Positions 43,649 to 53,220 of a DNA stretch of 64,000 nucleotides are shown here, piece by piece. Below the pieces are notes generated by a model. The model was given only the letters and a program-made list of their open reading frames with translations, did no database searches and was not told the DNA's origin. The stretch is from Mangrovicella endophytica. GTDB lineage: Bacteria > Pseudomonadota > Alphaproteobacteria > Rhizobiales > Rhizobiaceae. Positions within the stretch are counted from its first letter, which is position 1. Every line of letters starts with the position of its first letter. The stretch spans positions 186,001-250,000 of the forward strand of contig NZ_PKMZ01000001.1 of NCBI RefSeq assembly GCF_002893625.1, written 5' to 3'. The translations under genes were made by a program, and so were the position numbers.

Positions 43649-43698
43649 CGCCCGCGGCACTGCAAGCGATGCGGCGGACTGGTCCTGGCCGTCGGCCG

Positions 43699-44889
43699 TC
43701 AGCCGCCGTTCCGCGCCCCTGAAGCGAGGCGATCAGCTGTCGGCTGAAGGCCGCCCTGCTGCGGCTCGGCGCCCGACGCCAGCGACACCGTCTTCACCTG
43801 GGCGAAGACCCCCATGCCCGGCTTCAGATCGAGGCGTCTGGCCGAACGACGGGTGATCCGCGCGACGAGGCGCAGATCGGCCCGTTCCCGCAGCGACAGG
43901 AAGCAAAGAGCTTCCGTTTCGCCCAGCGGCTCCACCGCGTCGATCCGCACGGCGAGGCTGTTGAGGATCGTCGAATTCTCCGGCTTGCCGGTGGAAAGGC
44001 TGACGTCGCCGGCGGCAATCCTGACGCGGCGCAGCGACCCAGCCGGATCGCCGATCGAGCCCGCCACCAGAAGCGGCTGACCACCGAGGTCGAGCTCGAC
44101 GAGGCCGTCCTCCATGTGACAGCCCGAGATTATAGCCGTCAGGACCGAGGCAAATCCGGGCTGGCGTGCCAGCGGCAGGCGAGGGTCCGTTAGCGCCTCG
44201 TTCAGGGGCGCGCTGGCCAGGACCATTCCGCTCTCGATCAGAACGATGCGGTCGGCGAGCCGCTCGACCTCGGCCATGTCGTGGCTGACATAGAGGATCG
44301 GGATGGCGAGTGTCGCATGCAGTGTCTCGAGATAGGGCAGGATCTCGCCCTTGGCGGTGCGGTCGAGCGAGGACAGCGGCTCGTCCATCAGGAGGAGGCG
44401 CGGCAGCGAGAGCAGGGCGCGACCGAGCGAAACCCGCTGGCGCTCGCCGCCGGAGAGATGCGAGGGCATCCTGTCGAGCAGCGGTCCGAGCTTCAGGAAA
44501 TCCGCGCACTCGTCGAACAGTCGGGCGGCGGCCGCATCTGTCGCTCGTCCGGATCGGGATGCGCCGTAGAGAAGGTTCTGGCGCACGCTCAAGTGCGGAA
44601 ACAGGCTAGGCTCCTGGAAGACATAGCCGATGCGGCGGCGATGCACCGGCAGGAACGTGCCTGCGTCCTGCCAGACCTCGGCGCCGATCCTGACCAGCCC
44701 CTCCATCCGATGAAGCCCGGCGATGGCCCTGAGGAGGCTGGTCTTGCCCGATCCGGAGGGGCCAAAGATGGCGGTGACGCCGGACAGCGGCACCGTGAAG
44801 CTCATCGCCAGCCGGAACCGCCCCAGCGATCCCGTCAGATCGACGGCGATGCTGTTGTCATCACCTGCTGCCCCCGCCCGCGGAGGCAT
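43699..44889 (-). CDS. modC: Molybdate ABC transporter ATP-binding protein
   Basis: A 396-residue ModC. The ATPase half has Walker A FGPSGSGKTS, VFQEPSLFPHLSVRQN, signature LSGGERQRVSLGRALL and Walker B LLLMDEPLSSLD. The C-terminal third is a Mop/TOBE domain for molybdate sensing (residues about 300-375). The ATG at 44889 shares one base with the modB stop (TGATG), so translation is coupled; the open frame extends to 45615 across modB but is not coding there. The last residues (about 376-396) extend beyond the Mop domain and carry no recognised motif. Confidence 0.93.
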   Translation of the reverse strand: MPPRAGAAGDDNSIAVDLTGSLGRFRLAMSFTVPLSGVTAIFGPSGSGKTSLLRAIAGLHRMEGLVRIGAEVWQDAGTFLPVHRRRIGYVFQEPSLFPHLSVRQNLLYGASRSGRATDAAAARLFDECADFLKLGPLLDRMPSHLSGGERQRVSLGRALLSLPRLLLMDEPLSSLDRTAKGEILPYLETLHATLAIPILYVSHDMAEVERLADRIVLIESGMVLASAPLNEALTDPRLPLARQPGFASVLTAIISGCHMEDGLVELDLGGQPLLVAGSIGDPAGSLRRVRIAAGDVSLSTGKPENSTILNSLAVRIDAVEPLGETEALCFLSLRERADLRLVARITRRSARRLDLKPGMGVFAQVKTVSLASGAEPQQGGLQPTADRLASGARNGG

Positions 44890-45575
44890 CAGCTCACGCG
44901 CCAGCGGCGGGAGCGTCGCTCGACCATTGTGGTGGCAAAGATGATCAGGAATGCGAAGACCAGCATGCCGCCGGCCAGGAGGTGCGCCTCCCGCCACTGC
45001 AGCGTCTCGACATAGTCGTAGATCGCCACCGACAGCACCTTGGTCTCGCCCTGAATATTGCCGCCGATCATCAGGACGACTCCGAACTCCCCGACCGTAT
45101 GGGCAAAGCCGAGCACGGCGCCGCTGACGAAGCCGGGACGCGCGAGCGGCAGCGCGACGGTGAGAAAGCGATCGAAGGGCGATGCGCGGAGCGTCGCGGC
45201 GACTTCCAACGGACGGTCTCCCATCGCCTCGAAGGCGTTGCGGATCGGCTGGATGACGAAGGGCATGGAGTAGACCATCGACCCCACCACCAGCCCCTCG
45301 AAGGTGAAGGCGAAGGTGCGCAGGCCAAAGAGCGGCCCGAACAGGCCGCCGAGGCCGCTCGGTCCGAGCGCGATCAGCAGATAGAAGCCGAGAACCGTTG
45401 GCGGCAGCACCAGCGGCAGCGCGACGATTGTCCCGACCACTTCCTTCCAGCGGGCGCGCGAGCGCGCCAGCCACCAGGCGAGCGGTGTTCCCAAGAGGAG
45501 CAGGAGCAGCGTCGTGGTGGCTGCCAGCTCGAGCGTCAGGATGATCGGGGCGATGATCTCGCCGGACTGCAGCAT
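44889..45575 (-). CDS. modB: Molybdate ABC transporter permease
   Basis: A 228-residue permease with about five transmembrane helices. The ModB pattern is clear: [40 protein letters not shown], the EAA loop [26 protein letters not shown] and [21 protein letters not shown]. It starts 17 bases after the modA stop. It forms the channel driven by ModC. Confidence 0.94.
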   Translation of the reverse strand: MLQSGEIIAPIILTLELAATTTLLLLLLGTPLAWWLARSRARWKEVVGTIVALPLVLPPTVLGFYLLIALGPSGLGGLFGPLFGLRTFAFTFEGLVVGSMVYSMPFVIQPIRNAFEAMGDRPLEVAATLRASPFDRFLTVALPLARPGFVSGAVLGFAHTVGEFGVVLMIGGNIQGETKVLSVAIYDYVETLQWREAHLLAGGMLVFAFLIIFATTMVERRSRRWRVS

Positions 45576-45592
45576 GGGGGGAGGTTAGTCGA

Positions 45593-46351
45593 TTATTCGG
45601 TCGCGGCGTAGCCATACCTGTCGATGATCGCCCTGGCCTCAGGTCCCTTCAGGAACTCCAGAAAGGCCCTCGCGGGTTTGCTGACCCTGGCGGCGGTGAT
45701 CAGCACGGCATCCTGCCTGATCGGCTCGTAGAGATTCTGCGGCACGATCCAGCGTGACCCGCTGTCGGACTTGATGACCTGAGACAGCGCCACGAAGCCC
45801 AGCTGGGCATTGCCAGTTTCCACGAATTGGTAGGCCTGCGCGATGCTGCTGCCCTGCACGATCTTGGAGGCGAGGGTCTCGAAGACGCCGAGCGCCTTCA
45901 TGGTCTCGATGGCAGCGGCGCCATAGGGAGCGGCCTTCGGATCGGCGATGGAGATCTTGTCGAAGTCGCCGCTCTTCAGCGTATCTTCGCCTTTCACTCC
46001 GGTGGCTTCCGAGCTGTAGAGAACGAGCTTGCCCACCGCATAGGTGAAGACGCTGCCGTCGACGCCGAACCCATCCTTCACCGCCCTGGCCGGCCGCTCG
46101 TCATCGGCGGCCAGCAGGACTTCGAACGGGGCGCCTTCGCTGATCTGGGTATAGAGCGTGCCCGTCGAGCCGAAGCTGAGATCGGCCGTGTCGCCGGTCT
46201 TGGCCTTGAATGCCTCGGCAATCTCCTTGGCGGCGTCGGTGAAGTTGGCCGCGACAGCGACGCGGGTCGTGTCCGCGAGAGCAGCCGCAGGCGACAGCAG
46301 CATAATGGCGACAGAGGCGCAGGCGGTGCAGCGGAGGAGATGCAACGTCAT
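45593..46351 (-). CDS. modA: Molybdate ABC transporter periplasmic binding protein
   Basis: A 252-residue ModA with a signal peptide to about residue 26 (LLSPAAALA before DTTRVAVAANFTD). Family blocks are ANFTDAAKEIAEAFKAKTGDTADLSFGSTGTLYTQI, the ligand pocket with Ser in FGSTG, and KPARAFLEFLKGPEARAIIDRYGY at the end. GGAG precedes the ATG by six bases. A dyad resembling a ModE box lies 10-33 bases upstream. Confidence 0.94.
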   Translation of the reverse strand: MTLHLLRCTACASVAIMLLSPAAALADTTRVAVAANFTDAAKEIAEAFKAKTGDTADLSFGSTGTLYTQISEGAPFEVLLAADDERPARAVKDGFGVDGSVFTYAVGKLVLYSSEATGVKGEDTLKSGDFDKISIADPKAAPYGAAAIETMKALGVFETLASKIVQGSSIAQAYQFVETGNAQLGFVALSQVIKSDSGSRWIVPQNLYEPIRQDAVLITAARVSKPARAFLEFLKGPEARAIIDRYGYAATE

Positions 46352-46360
46352 GGACGGCTC

Positions 46361-46384
46361 CGATATTCCCTATGGGCTATATCG
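46361..46384. promoter_or_regulatory. Candidate ModE box before modA
   Basis: CGATAT (46361-46366) and ATATCG (46379-46384) form a perfect inverted repeat around a 12-base spacer containing CCC-TAT-GGG. This is the general shape of molybdate-responsive ModE operators (CG..TAT spaced dyads). It sits between the modE stop and modA, so ModE-molybdate could repress modABC from here. Confidence 0.7.
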
Positions 46385-46416
46385 AAGCTAGATGGCGTCG
46401 ACATCTCCGGCAACCG

Positions 46417-46791
46417 TTATTTCCCGCTGGACATATCATCCTGGAGGTGAGAGCCGAGGGCCCGCAGATGATCGGCCGCGGCCTTGCGGGACGCGTCCTC
46501 GATCGCGCGATAGCGATGGAGGACGTCCTGTCCGACCTCGGTCAGGACCGCGCCACCCTTGTTGCGGCCGCCCCGCGAGGGCTCCACCAGGGGCGAGGGG
46601 AAAGACCGGTTGAGGGCTTCGACCAGCAGCCAAGCGCGCTTGTAGCTCATCTTCATGGATCGTCCGGCCGCAGCGATCGACCCGGTCGCGGCGATCGTCT
46701 CGAGCAGCTTGGCCTTGCCGGGGCCGATGGCGGCGCCGTTGGCGAGCGTGATCCTGAAATGGGTGAGTGCCGCGCCCGTCTCGTCTGTCAT
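46417..46791 (-). CDS. modE: ModE-type molybdenum-responsive regulator, DNA-binding domain only
   Basis: A 124-residue protein made of the ModE N-terminal winged helix: FRITLANGAAIGPGKAKLLETIAATGSIAAAGRSMKMSYKRAWLLVEALN, then EPSRGGRNKGGAVLTEVGQDVLHRYR. Full-length ModE of about 260 residues has a C-terminal pair of Mop domains that bind molybdate; they are absent. Short single-domain forms are known in alphaproteobacteria and may need another sensor. The gene is upstream of modA on the same strand with 65 bases between them. Confidence 0.9.
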   Translation of the reverse strand: MTDETGAALTHFRITLANGAAIGPGKAKLLETIAATGSIAAAGRSMKMSYKRAWLLVEALNRSFPSPLVEPSRGGRNKGGAVLTEVGQDVLHRYRAIEDASRKAAADHLRALGSHLQDDMSSGK

Positions 46792-47074
46792 GGCGTTTCA
46801 TTCCCTTGCGGCAAAGGGACAAGGCAGCCGCAGGTCCATGCGTCCCCATGCCGATGCCTGCTGCTCCCGCATAAGCGTTGGACCACGGACGCTGCTTCGG
46901 CAATGCTGTTCCGCACAACCCCTCACGTCGTTTTAATCGCGCGCAGATTCAACCTTCTGACCCGAAAGGCGTTGAGCCGTTGAGCAGCTGTGGGCACAGC
47001 CGGCATGGTCCCGCACGACCCGTCTCCTGATCCGACGCGAGGCATCGATCCTCGCATGTTACTTCACAGCGCGA

Positions 47075-48415
47075 ATGGAGCCGGCCATTTTCGAGTTGAA
47101 CAGCTACCACCTGCTGCTGACGATCGCGGGTTTTGGAACCATCCTCGCCTTCTGGCTGCCGCGCTTCATCTCGGGATGGGAGCCGGCCGCCTCGGCCCTC
47201 CTGGTGCTGACGGGCTTCGTAGCCTTCAGTTTCATTTCAGGCATGCCGGACGCGTTCGATCCCCTCGCTGCGCCAAGGCTCTGGGAGACCATTAGCGAAA
47301 TCGCCGTGACGGTCGCCCTCTTCGGGACGGGCCTGAAGATCGACCGCGTCTACACCTTGCGCCACTGGCAGCCGACGATCGGACTTCTGATCGTCACCAT
47401 GCCGCTGACGATCGGCGCGATCGCCTATCTTGGTGTAACGCTCGGCGGGATGACGCTCGCCGGTGCGGTTCTGCTCGGAGCCGCGTTGGCGCCGACGGAC
47501 CCGGTGCTGGCAGGCAATGTCCAGGTGGGGCCGCCTCTGGAGGGCGGGGAGCATCCCGTCCGCTTCTCGCTGACCACAGAGGCTGGCTTGAACGACGGGC
47601 TCGCCTTTCCATTCGTTTACCTCGGCCTGATCCTGGCGGTGAAGACCTTCGTACCGTCCGATCTTCTCTTCGTCTGGCTTGTCGATGATGTGTTCTACAG
47701 GATCGGCGTCGGTGTGGCGCTTGGTGCCGGCATCGGCTGGATGCTCGGCAAGGTGCTGTTCACCTTTCCGCGTGACAACCCCATCGCCGCCACCGGCGCC
47801 GGGCTCATATCGCTTGCCGGCGTCCTCTTCTGCTACGGGGCAACGGAGCTCGCCGAGGGCTACGGCTTCATCTCGGTCTTCATTGCCGGCATGGTGCTCC
47901 GGCGCGCGGAGGTGAAGCATCCCTATCACCGGCAATTGCACGACTTCAGCGAGGCGGTCGAATACGCGATCAGCGCCGTCATCCTCGTGCTTCTCGGCGG
48001 GGCGCTTCCGGTGTTGCTGCCGTATCTCACATGGACCTACGCCTCGATCGGCCTTGCCCTGATCTTCGTGATCCGGCCGATCACCGCCTGGCTTGGCCTC
48101 ATCGGAAGCGAACTCGTCGGCCGCGATCGCCTCGTCGTCGCCTTCTACGGCGTCCGCGGTGTCGGCTCGATCTACTATCTCGGCTTTGGCGCCAGCCATG
48201 TCGACTTCCTCGACAAGAACCAGCTCTGGGCAACCGTCGCCTTCACCATCGTCGTCTCGACTGTCGTGCACGGCCTGACGGCTGGCATGGTAATGCGGCG
48301 TTTTCCGCTGGAGCGGGAGGACGAGGAGCAGGAGGAGAGCGAAGAAACCGCGGAGAGATCCGGTAGGAGCGAGGCGACGGTGTCAGAGCGGAGCGTCAGC
48401 GACGCCGCGACCTGA
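47075..48415 (+). CDS. Cation:proton antiporter, CPA1/NhaP-like
   Basis: A 446-residue membrane protein with about twelve transmembrane helices. Family features are GTGLKIDRVY, ALAPTDPVLAGNVQVGPP (the discontinuous helix with the TDP motif) and TTEAGLNDGLAFPFVYLGL with the conserved Asn-Asp pair. Later come FIAGMVLRR and the YGVRGVGSIYYLGF segment. The C-terminal tail (about residue 412 onward) is Glu/Arg-rich and cytoplasmic. It should exchange Na+ or K+ for H+. There is no NhaP-type C-terminal nucleotide-binding domain. It appears to be monocistronic. Confidence 0.9.
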   Translation: MEPAIFELNSYHLLLTIAGFGTILAFWLPRFISGWEPAASALLVLTGFVAFSFISGMPDAFDPLAAPRLWETISEIAVTVALFGTGLKIDRVYTLRHWQPTIGLLIVTMPLTIGAIAYLGVTLGGMTLAGAVLLGAALAPTDPVLAGNVQVGPPLEGGEHPVRFSLTTEAGLNDGLAFPFVYLGLILAVKTFVPSDLLFVWLVDDVFYRIGVGVALGAGIGWMLGKVLFTFPRDNPIAATGAGLISLAGVLFCYGATELAEGYGFISVFIAGMVLRRAEVKHPYHRQLHDFSEAVEYAISAVILVLLGGALPVLLPYLTWTYASIGLALIFVIRPITAWLGLIGSELVGRDRLVVAFYGVRGVGSIYYLGFGASHVDFLDKNQLWATVAFTIVVSTVVHGLTAGMVMRRFPLEREDEEQEESEETAERSGRSEATVSERSVSDAAT

Positions 48416-48581
48416 TCGCGCGACGGCCGTCCCAGCGCCCTGATGAGGGGGCTGCGCTCGTTCACCCGGCGTAGACAGTAGGTCACAGGCGCGACTGCTT
48501 CCGCCTAGAGGCCGATCTCACGACCTTCCAGACCATCAGCGTGCCGCCTCGTGGACGGCGGCAACAACGACGGAGACGGCC

Positions 48582-49526
48582 ATGTCTGGACTGACGGGTA
48601 TCCATCACCTGACGGCGGTGACGGCAAATGCGAAGGGCAACATCCGCTTCTATACCGAGGTGCTCGGGATGCGGCTGGTGAAGAAGACCGTCAATCAGGA
48701 CGATACCAGCGCCTACCACCTGTTCTACGCCGACGGTGAGGCTCGGCCGGGCACCGATCTGACCTTCTTCGACTGGCCGGCTGCGCCGGCCAGTCGCGGC
48801 ACCAACAGCATCACGCGCACCGGCCTGCGAGTCGCCGGACGCGAAAGCCTCCAGTACTGGCAGGAGAGGCTGAGCGCGCAGAAGGTCGTTGTCGGCAAGG
48901 TCGCCGCGATCGACGGGCGCTTGTCGCTGGACGTTGAGGATCCGGAGGGACAGCGCCTGCGCCTCGTCGATGACGGCGGCGCAGGCGACGCTGTGCCCTG
49001 GGATCGCAGCCCTGTTCCGCCCGAGCATCAGATCCGCGGCCTCGGCCCGATCACGATCAGCGTGTCGCGCCTGAGCCGGACAGAGCCGGTGCTGACCGAG
49101 CTAATGGGAATGCGCAAGGTGCGCGCCTATGAGGACGCCGGCGCCGTCGTGCACGTGTTCGAGATGGGCGAGGGCGGCCCCGCGGCGGAGCTGCACGTCG
49201 CCGAGGAGCCGGAGCTGCCGATGGCAAAGCTCGGCCGGGGCGGGGCACATCACGTCGCCTTCAGGGTCGCGGACGCAGCTGCGCTGGGGGAATGGGCCGA
49301 GCGCGTTTCGGAGCACCGCGTCGCCTCGAGCGGCGAAGTGGAGCGCTATTACTTCCGCTCGCTCTACTTTCGCGAGCCGAGCGGCATCCTGTTCGAGATC
49401 GCCACCGACGGCCCCGGCTTTGCCGTCGACGAGCCGCTGGGGGCCTTGGGCGAGCGGCTGTCGCTGCCGCCGTTCCTGGAGCCGCGGCGCGCGGCCATCG
49501 AGGCGGGGCTGAAGCCGCTCGACTGA
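48582..49526 (+). CDS. Ring-cleaving dioxygenase-like VOC protein
   Basis: A 314-residue protein with two vicinal-oxygen-chelate modules (residues about 1-130 and 150-280). It resembles the PcpA/LinE/MhqO group of hydroquinone-type ring-cleaving dioxygenases. Likely iron ligands are His9 (GIHHLTAV), His224 (GAHHVAF) and Glu272 (FEIATD). The block [22 protein letters not shown] is characteristic of this group. AACGACGGAGACGGCC precedes the ATG at 48582. No other aromatic-degradation gene is adjacent, and many family members are of unknown substrate, linked to quinone or oxidative stress. Confidence 0.85.
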   Translation: MSGLTGIHHLTAVTANAKGNIRFYTEVLGMRLVKKTVNQDDTSAYHLFYADGEARPGTDLTFFDWPAAPASRGTNSITRTGLRVAGRESLQYWQERLSAQKVVVGKVAAIDGRLSLDVEDPEGQRLRLVDDGGAGDAVPWDRSPVPPEHQIRGLGPITISVSRLSRTEPVLTELMGMRKVRAYEDAGAVVHVFEMGEGGPAAELHVAEEPELPMAKLGRGGAHHVAFRVADAAALGEWAERVSEHRVASSGEVERYYFRSLYFREPSGILFEIATDGPGFAVDEPLGALGERLSLPPFLEPRRAAIEAGLKPLD

Positions 49527-49624
49527 CCCTGTGACGATGGCGACCGGCTGCGGGACACCACGATCGCCCCTCAGCCTGTCACCGCGCTCCGTTCCGCCGG
49601 CGCCTTGTATCCGGCGGGCCTCCG

Positions 49625-52600
49625 TCAGAGAAGCGATCCCAGCGTGTCGAGGAAGTCGGCGGCGAGCTCCAGCCGCTCCTCGGCACTTTCCGTCGAGACG
49701 GCATAGACGAGCCGGTTGTCCTTCCAGCGCATCGCTTTGTCCGGCAGCGTCTCGTCCCGTTGCTGCAGGAGCGCGGCGCCGGCGCGAAAGCTCGCCGCCA
49801 GTCCCTGCGGCCCACCGTCGAGCTTGGAGATGCCGAGCCGGGCGCAGGCCAAGCGCAGGCGGGCGAGCGACAGCAGCGCCCTCACCGCGGCCGGCGGTTC
49901 GGCGAAGCGATCCGTCAACTCGGTTTCGAAGGCGCTGATCTCGGAGGGATCCTGAAGCCGATCGAGCCGGGCATAGAGGCCGATCCGAACGTCGGCGTCG
50001 GATACGTAGTCCGGCGGAATGCGTCCGACGCTGCCGAGCGAGACGACCGGCCGGGCTTCGTCTGTTTTCGCGTCGCCCTTCGCGACCGCGAGCGCCCGCG
50101 TCAGATACTGCCGGTAGAGCGAGGCGCCGAGTAGCTGCAGATGGCCGGCCTGATCCTCTCCGAGCAGATCGCCGGCGCCCCTGAGATCGAGATCGCGGGC
50201 GCTGATATCGAAGCCGCTGCCGATGCCGCTGAGCTCGCGCAACGTCGCCAGCCGACGCTCGGCCGAGGCGCCGATGGATTCGTCGGGGTCGGTGAGAAAG
50301 AAGGCAACACCGCGCCGCGACGAGCGTCCGACTCGGCCGCGCAGCTGATGGAGCTGCGACAGGCCAAAGCGATCCGGGCGCCAGACGATCAGCGTGTTCG
50401 CTCGCGGCAGATCGAGGCCGCTTTCGACGATGTTGGTCGAGACGAGGACGTCGCCCTTGCCGGCGGTGAAGTCGAGCATCGCCTGATCGATGTCCTCGGC
50501 GGGCATGCCGCCATGCGCGACCATCAGCCTGAGTTCCGGGACCAGAGCTGACAGCCGGGCGACCATCGGCTCGATGTCCTCGATACGCGGACAGACGACG
50601 AAGCTCTGGCCGCGGCGGCTGTGCTCGCGCCGAAGTGCGGCGGCGACGAGACCGTCGTCGAAGGCGCCGACCTCGGTTCGGACCGGAATGCGGATGGCCG
50701 GCGCGGTCGCGATGACGCTGAGGTCCTGCAGACCGACGAAGCTGGCCTCCAGCGTGCGGGGGATGGGCGTCGCCGTCAGCGTCAGCACGTGGCCTTCGGT
50801 GAGCTTGGCCCGGAGCTTGGCCTTTTCCTTCGCGCCGAACTTCTGCTCCTCGTCGATCACGAGGAGGCCGAGATCGGCGAAGTCGACGCCTTTGCCGGCG
50901 ATTGCGCTGGTGCCGACGACGATGCGTATCGTGCCGTCGGCAAGGCCTGCTTTCACCTGCTTGGCCTCGGCCGTCGAGGTCATCCGCGACAATTCGGCAA
51001 CCTCGATGCCGTAGGCTGCAAAACGGCGCCTCAGCGTGCGCAGGTGCTGGCGCACGAGCGGCACCGTCGGCGCAACGAGAGCGACCTGGCTGCCGGAGAG
51101 GGCAGCCGCCGCGATGGCACGGATCGCCACTTCGGTCTTGCCGAAGCCAACGTCGCCGCAGACCAGCCGATCCATCGGGCGTCCGGCTGCCAAGTCGGCG
51201 AGGACCGCTTCGACGGCATCGTCCTGTCCCGGCGTCAGCTCGTAGGCGAAAGCCTGACAGAAGCGCTCGTACTCAGCCGCGGGCGCACGAATCGTGCGGG
51301 CCTTTGCGGCCGAGCGCTGCCGCGCCAGTTCGATCAGACGCCCTGCGGTGTTCTGGATGTCCATGATCGTAGCGTTGCGGCGTTTCAGCCAGCTTTCGCC
51401 GTCGAGACGATCGAGCGTGACCGCTTCCTCCTCGCCGCCATAGCGCCAGATCAAGCCGATTTCCTCCACCGGCACCATGAGGCGTGCGCCATCGCGAAAG
51501 CGGAGCGACAGGACCTCGGAGTGGGCGCTATCGCCGAGATCGACCTCTTCGAGGCCGTCCAGAACGGCGGCGCCTCGCTCCAGATGTACGACGACGTCGC
51601 CGATCGAAAGCGTCTCGTCGGCAAAGATATCGAGATCGGCGGAGAAGGCGCGCCTTGGACGCGCCCGTGAGCCGAGAAGGTCGGCCGCCGCGATGACGGC
51701 AACGCCGTAGGACCGGCTGATGAAGCCTTCGCCGAGGGGCAGGACGACGGCCTGCGGCGTGCCGGGCTTGGCCTGCATGGCCGCCGCCCAGCTTCCGGCG
51801 TCTTCGATCTCCGTGCCGAGAGCGCGAGCGGCTCTCCTGCGAAGGTCGCGCAGAAGCGGCCGTGACGGCGCCGCCAGAATGAGGCGGAGCCGGTCTCTCT
51901 CGACGTCCTTGGCAAAGCGCGCGAAAGCCCGGTTCGGCTGCGGCTCGATGGCGAAGCGAGGGACGGGCAGGGCTGCATCTGCATCGCCTGCAACCACCTT
52001 CGCCACGATCTGCGGCTCGAGCGTCTCCTTCAGTTCGCGAGCCGACAGGAACAGGCGCTCCGGCGGCGGCGGGCGGTGCTCCGCGCCGACGGCCGTCTCG
52101 CTCAGCATCTCGAACGAATCCTTGATCTGCCGGTCGAAGACCGTGCCCTGCTTGACGGCATCCGCCTCGATGATGACGTCAGCATCGGGGAGATAGTCGA
52201 AGAGCGTTTCGAGTTCGCCATAGAAGGCACTGGCGGACATCTCGCCGGCCTCCGCCGCCGCCTCACCGCTGGCATTCTCGTCCTCGGGGTCTGCGCTGTC
52301 CTTGCCCTCGTCCATGGGCTGGACGATCTCGGACGCCGGGTCGACGATCAGCCGCCCGGTGCGCGACAGCGAGCGCTGCGTGCCGGCATCATAGACGGTG
52401 ATGCCGGTGATCGCCGTTCCGTCGTGCTCGATGCGGCAGGGATGCGGCGCGGCGGCCGGGAAGATATCGATGACTTGGCCGTGGATCGCTGCCTCGCCAG
52501 GTTCGTCCACCCGCTGGTCGAAGACGTAACCGGTCCGCCGCAGCATCGTTTCGACGGCTTCGATGTCGAGCTCGTCGCCGACGCGCAGATCCAGATGACA

Positions 52601-52993
52601 GCCCTGCCAGATCGAGCGCGGCGGCACGCGCCGCATCAGGGCGGCCGGGACGCTGACGACGAGGCGCGGACGCTCGACCGGATCGGTCAGCCAGCGCAGG
52701 GTGCTCATCCGCTGGCCCATGACGCGGCGGGACGGGCGTATCGGCTCCAGCGGCGGCGCGTCCCAGGCGGGAAAGGCGGCGACGGTGCTGTCGCCTGCCA
52801 TGGCGGCGACGAGTTCGGCAAGGAGAGCGGCTCGCCGCTGGTTCTCGGCGACATAGAGGATCGTCCGCTCACCGTCGGCGATCCTGGCCGCAAGCACTGC
52901 AGCGATGGCGCCCGGCGACTGGAGGCCCTCGATCGTCGCGGAGGCTGTGGCCAGGCTCGCGGCTGGCTTCGGCTTGGTGGCGGTTTTGGGCAT
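49625..52993 (-). CDS. Mfd-like DEAD/DEAH helicase (transcription-repair coupling factor paralogue)
   Basis: A 1122-residue SF2 translocase with Mfd architecture. Residues 1-330 are a divergent UvrB-homology module. A divergent RNA-polymerase-interaction-like domain lies near 460-550 (SIGDVVVHLERGAAVLDG). The helicase core has Walker A GDVGFGKTE (Lys619), Walker B IDEEQ (Asp714 box) and LTATPIPRTLEASFVGLQDLS. The TRG-like VSTNIVESGLDLPRANTLIVWRPDRFGLSQLHQLRGRVGRS and a TRCF-like C-terminal domain (about 960-1090) complete it. The hallmark VHxxHGIG of the polymerase-binding domain reads VHLERGAAV. ATG 52993 has GGAG five bases upstream; TTG at 53053 is an alternative. A true mfd may exist elsewhere. 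A role as a canonical coupling factor is uncertain. Confidence 0.85.
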   Translation of the reverse strand: MPKTATKPKPAASLATASATIEGLQSPGAIAAVLAARIADGERTILYVAENQRRAALLAELVAAMAGDSTVAAFPAWDAPPLEPIRPSRRVMGQRMSTLRWLTDPVERPRLVVSVPAALMRRVPPRSIWQGCHLDLRVGDELDIEAVETMLRRTGYVFDQRVDEPGEAAIHGQVIDIFPAAAPHPCRIEHDGTAITGITVYDAGTQRSLSRTGRLIVDPASEIVQPMDEGKDSADPEDENASGEAAAEAGEMSASAFYGELETLFDYLPDADVIIEADAVKQGTVFDRQIKDSFEMLSETAVGAEHRPPPPERLFLSARELKETLEPQIVAKVVAGDADAALPVPRFAIEPQPNRAFARFAKDVERDRLRLILAAPSRPLLRDLRRRAARALGTEIEDAGSWAAAMQAKPGTPQAVVLPLGEGFISRSYGVAVIAAADLLGSRARPRRAFSADLDIFADETLSIGDVVVHLERGAAVLDGLEEVDLGDSAHSEVLSLRFRDGARLMVPVEEIGLIWRYGGEEEAVTLDRLDGESWLKRRNATIMDIQNTAGRLIELARQRSAAKARTIRAPAAEYERFCQAFAYELTPGQDDAVEAVLADLAAGRPMDRLVCGDVGFGKTEVAIRAIAAAALSGSQVALVAPTVPLVRQHLRTLRRRFAAYGIEVAELSRMTSTAEAKQVKAGLADGTIRIVVGTSAIAGKGVDFADLGLLVIDEEQKFGAKEKAKLRAKLTEGHVLTLTATPIPRTLEASFVGLQDLSVIATAPAIRIPVRTEVGAFDDGLVAAALRREHSRRGQSFVVCPRIEDIEPMVARLSALVPELRLMVAHGGMPAEDIDQAMLDFTAGKGDVLVSTNIVESGLDLPRANTLIVWRPDRFGLSQLHQLRGRVGRSSRRGVAFFLTDPDESIGASAERRLATLRELSGIGSGFDISARDLDLRGAGDLLGEDQAGHLQLLGASLYRQYLTRALAVAKGDAKTDEARPVVSLGSVGRIPPDYVSDADVRIGLYARLDRLQDPSEISAFETELTDRFAEPPAAVRALLSLARLRLACARLGISKLDGGPQGLAASFRAGAALLQQRDETLPDKAMRWKDNRLVYAVSTESAEERLELAADFLDTLGSLL

Positions 52994-53220
52994 AGCTCTC
53001 CCAGACGCAGGCACAGGCGGAGGCGGCGCGTGACATTCGGCGCATCGTTGCAACGACCTCGACGACAGCCGGTTGCCGAGGCCCTATGCCGCAGATGACG
53101 ATCTGCGTCGTCGACGCCGCGCGCGCGGACCGCAGCCACTTGCCTGGGGACGCCTGTGGTTCCCCGCTAGCTCCGCTTTCCGTTCCGGCATATCCTCCGC
53201 GCCAAGGTGGGGAGTGCATC

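Noticed and set aside
43699-45615. 638-codon frame suggesting a ModB-ModC fusion
   Set aside because: The part over modB is in another frame. ModB reads normally in its own frame, and the modC ATG at 44889 overlaps the modB stop.
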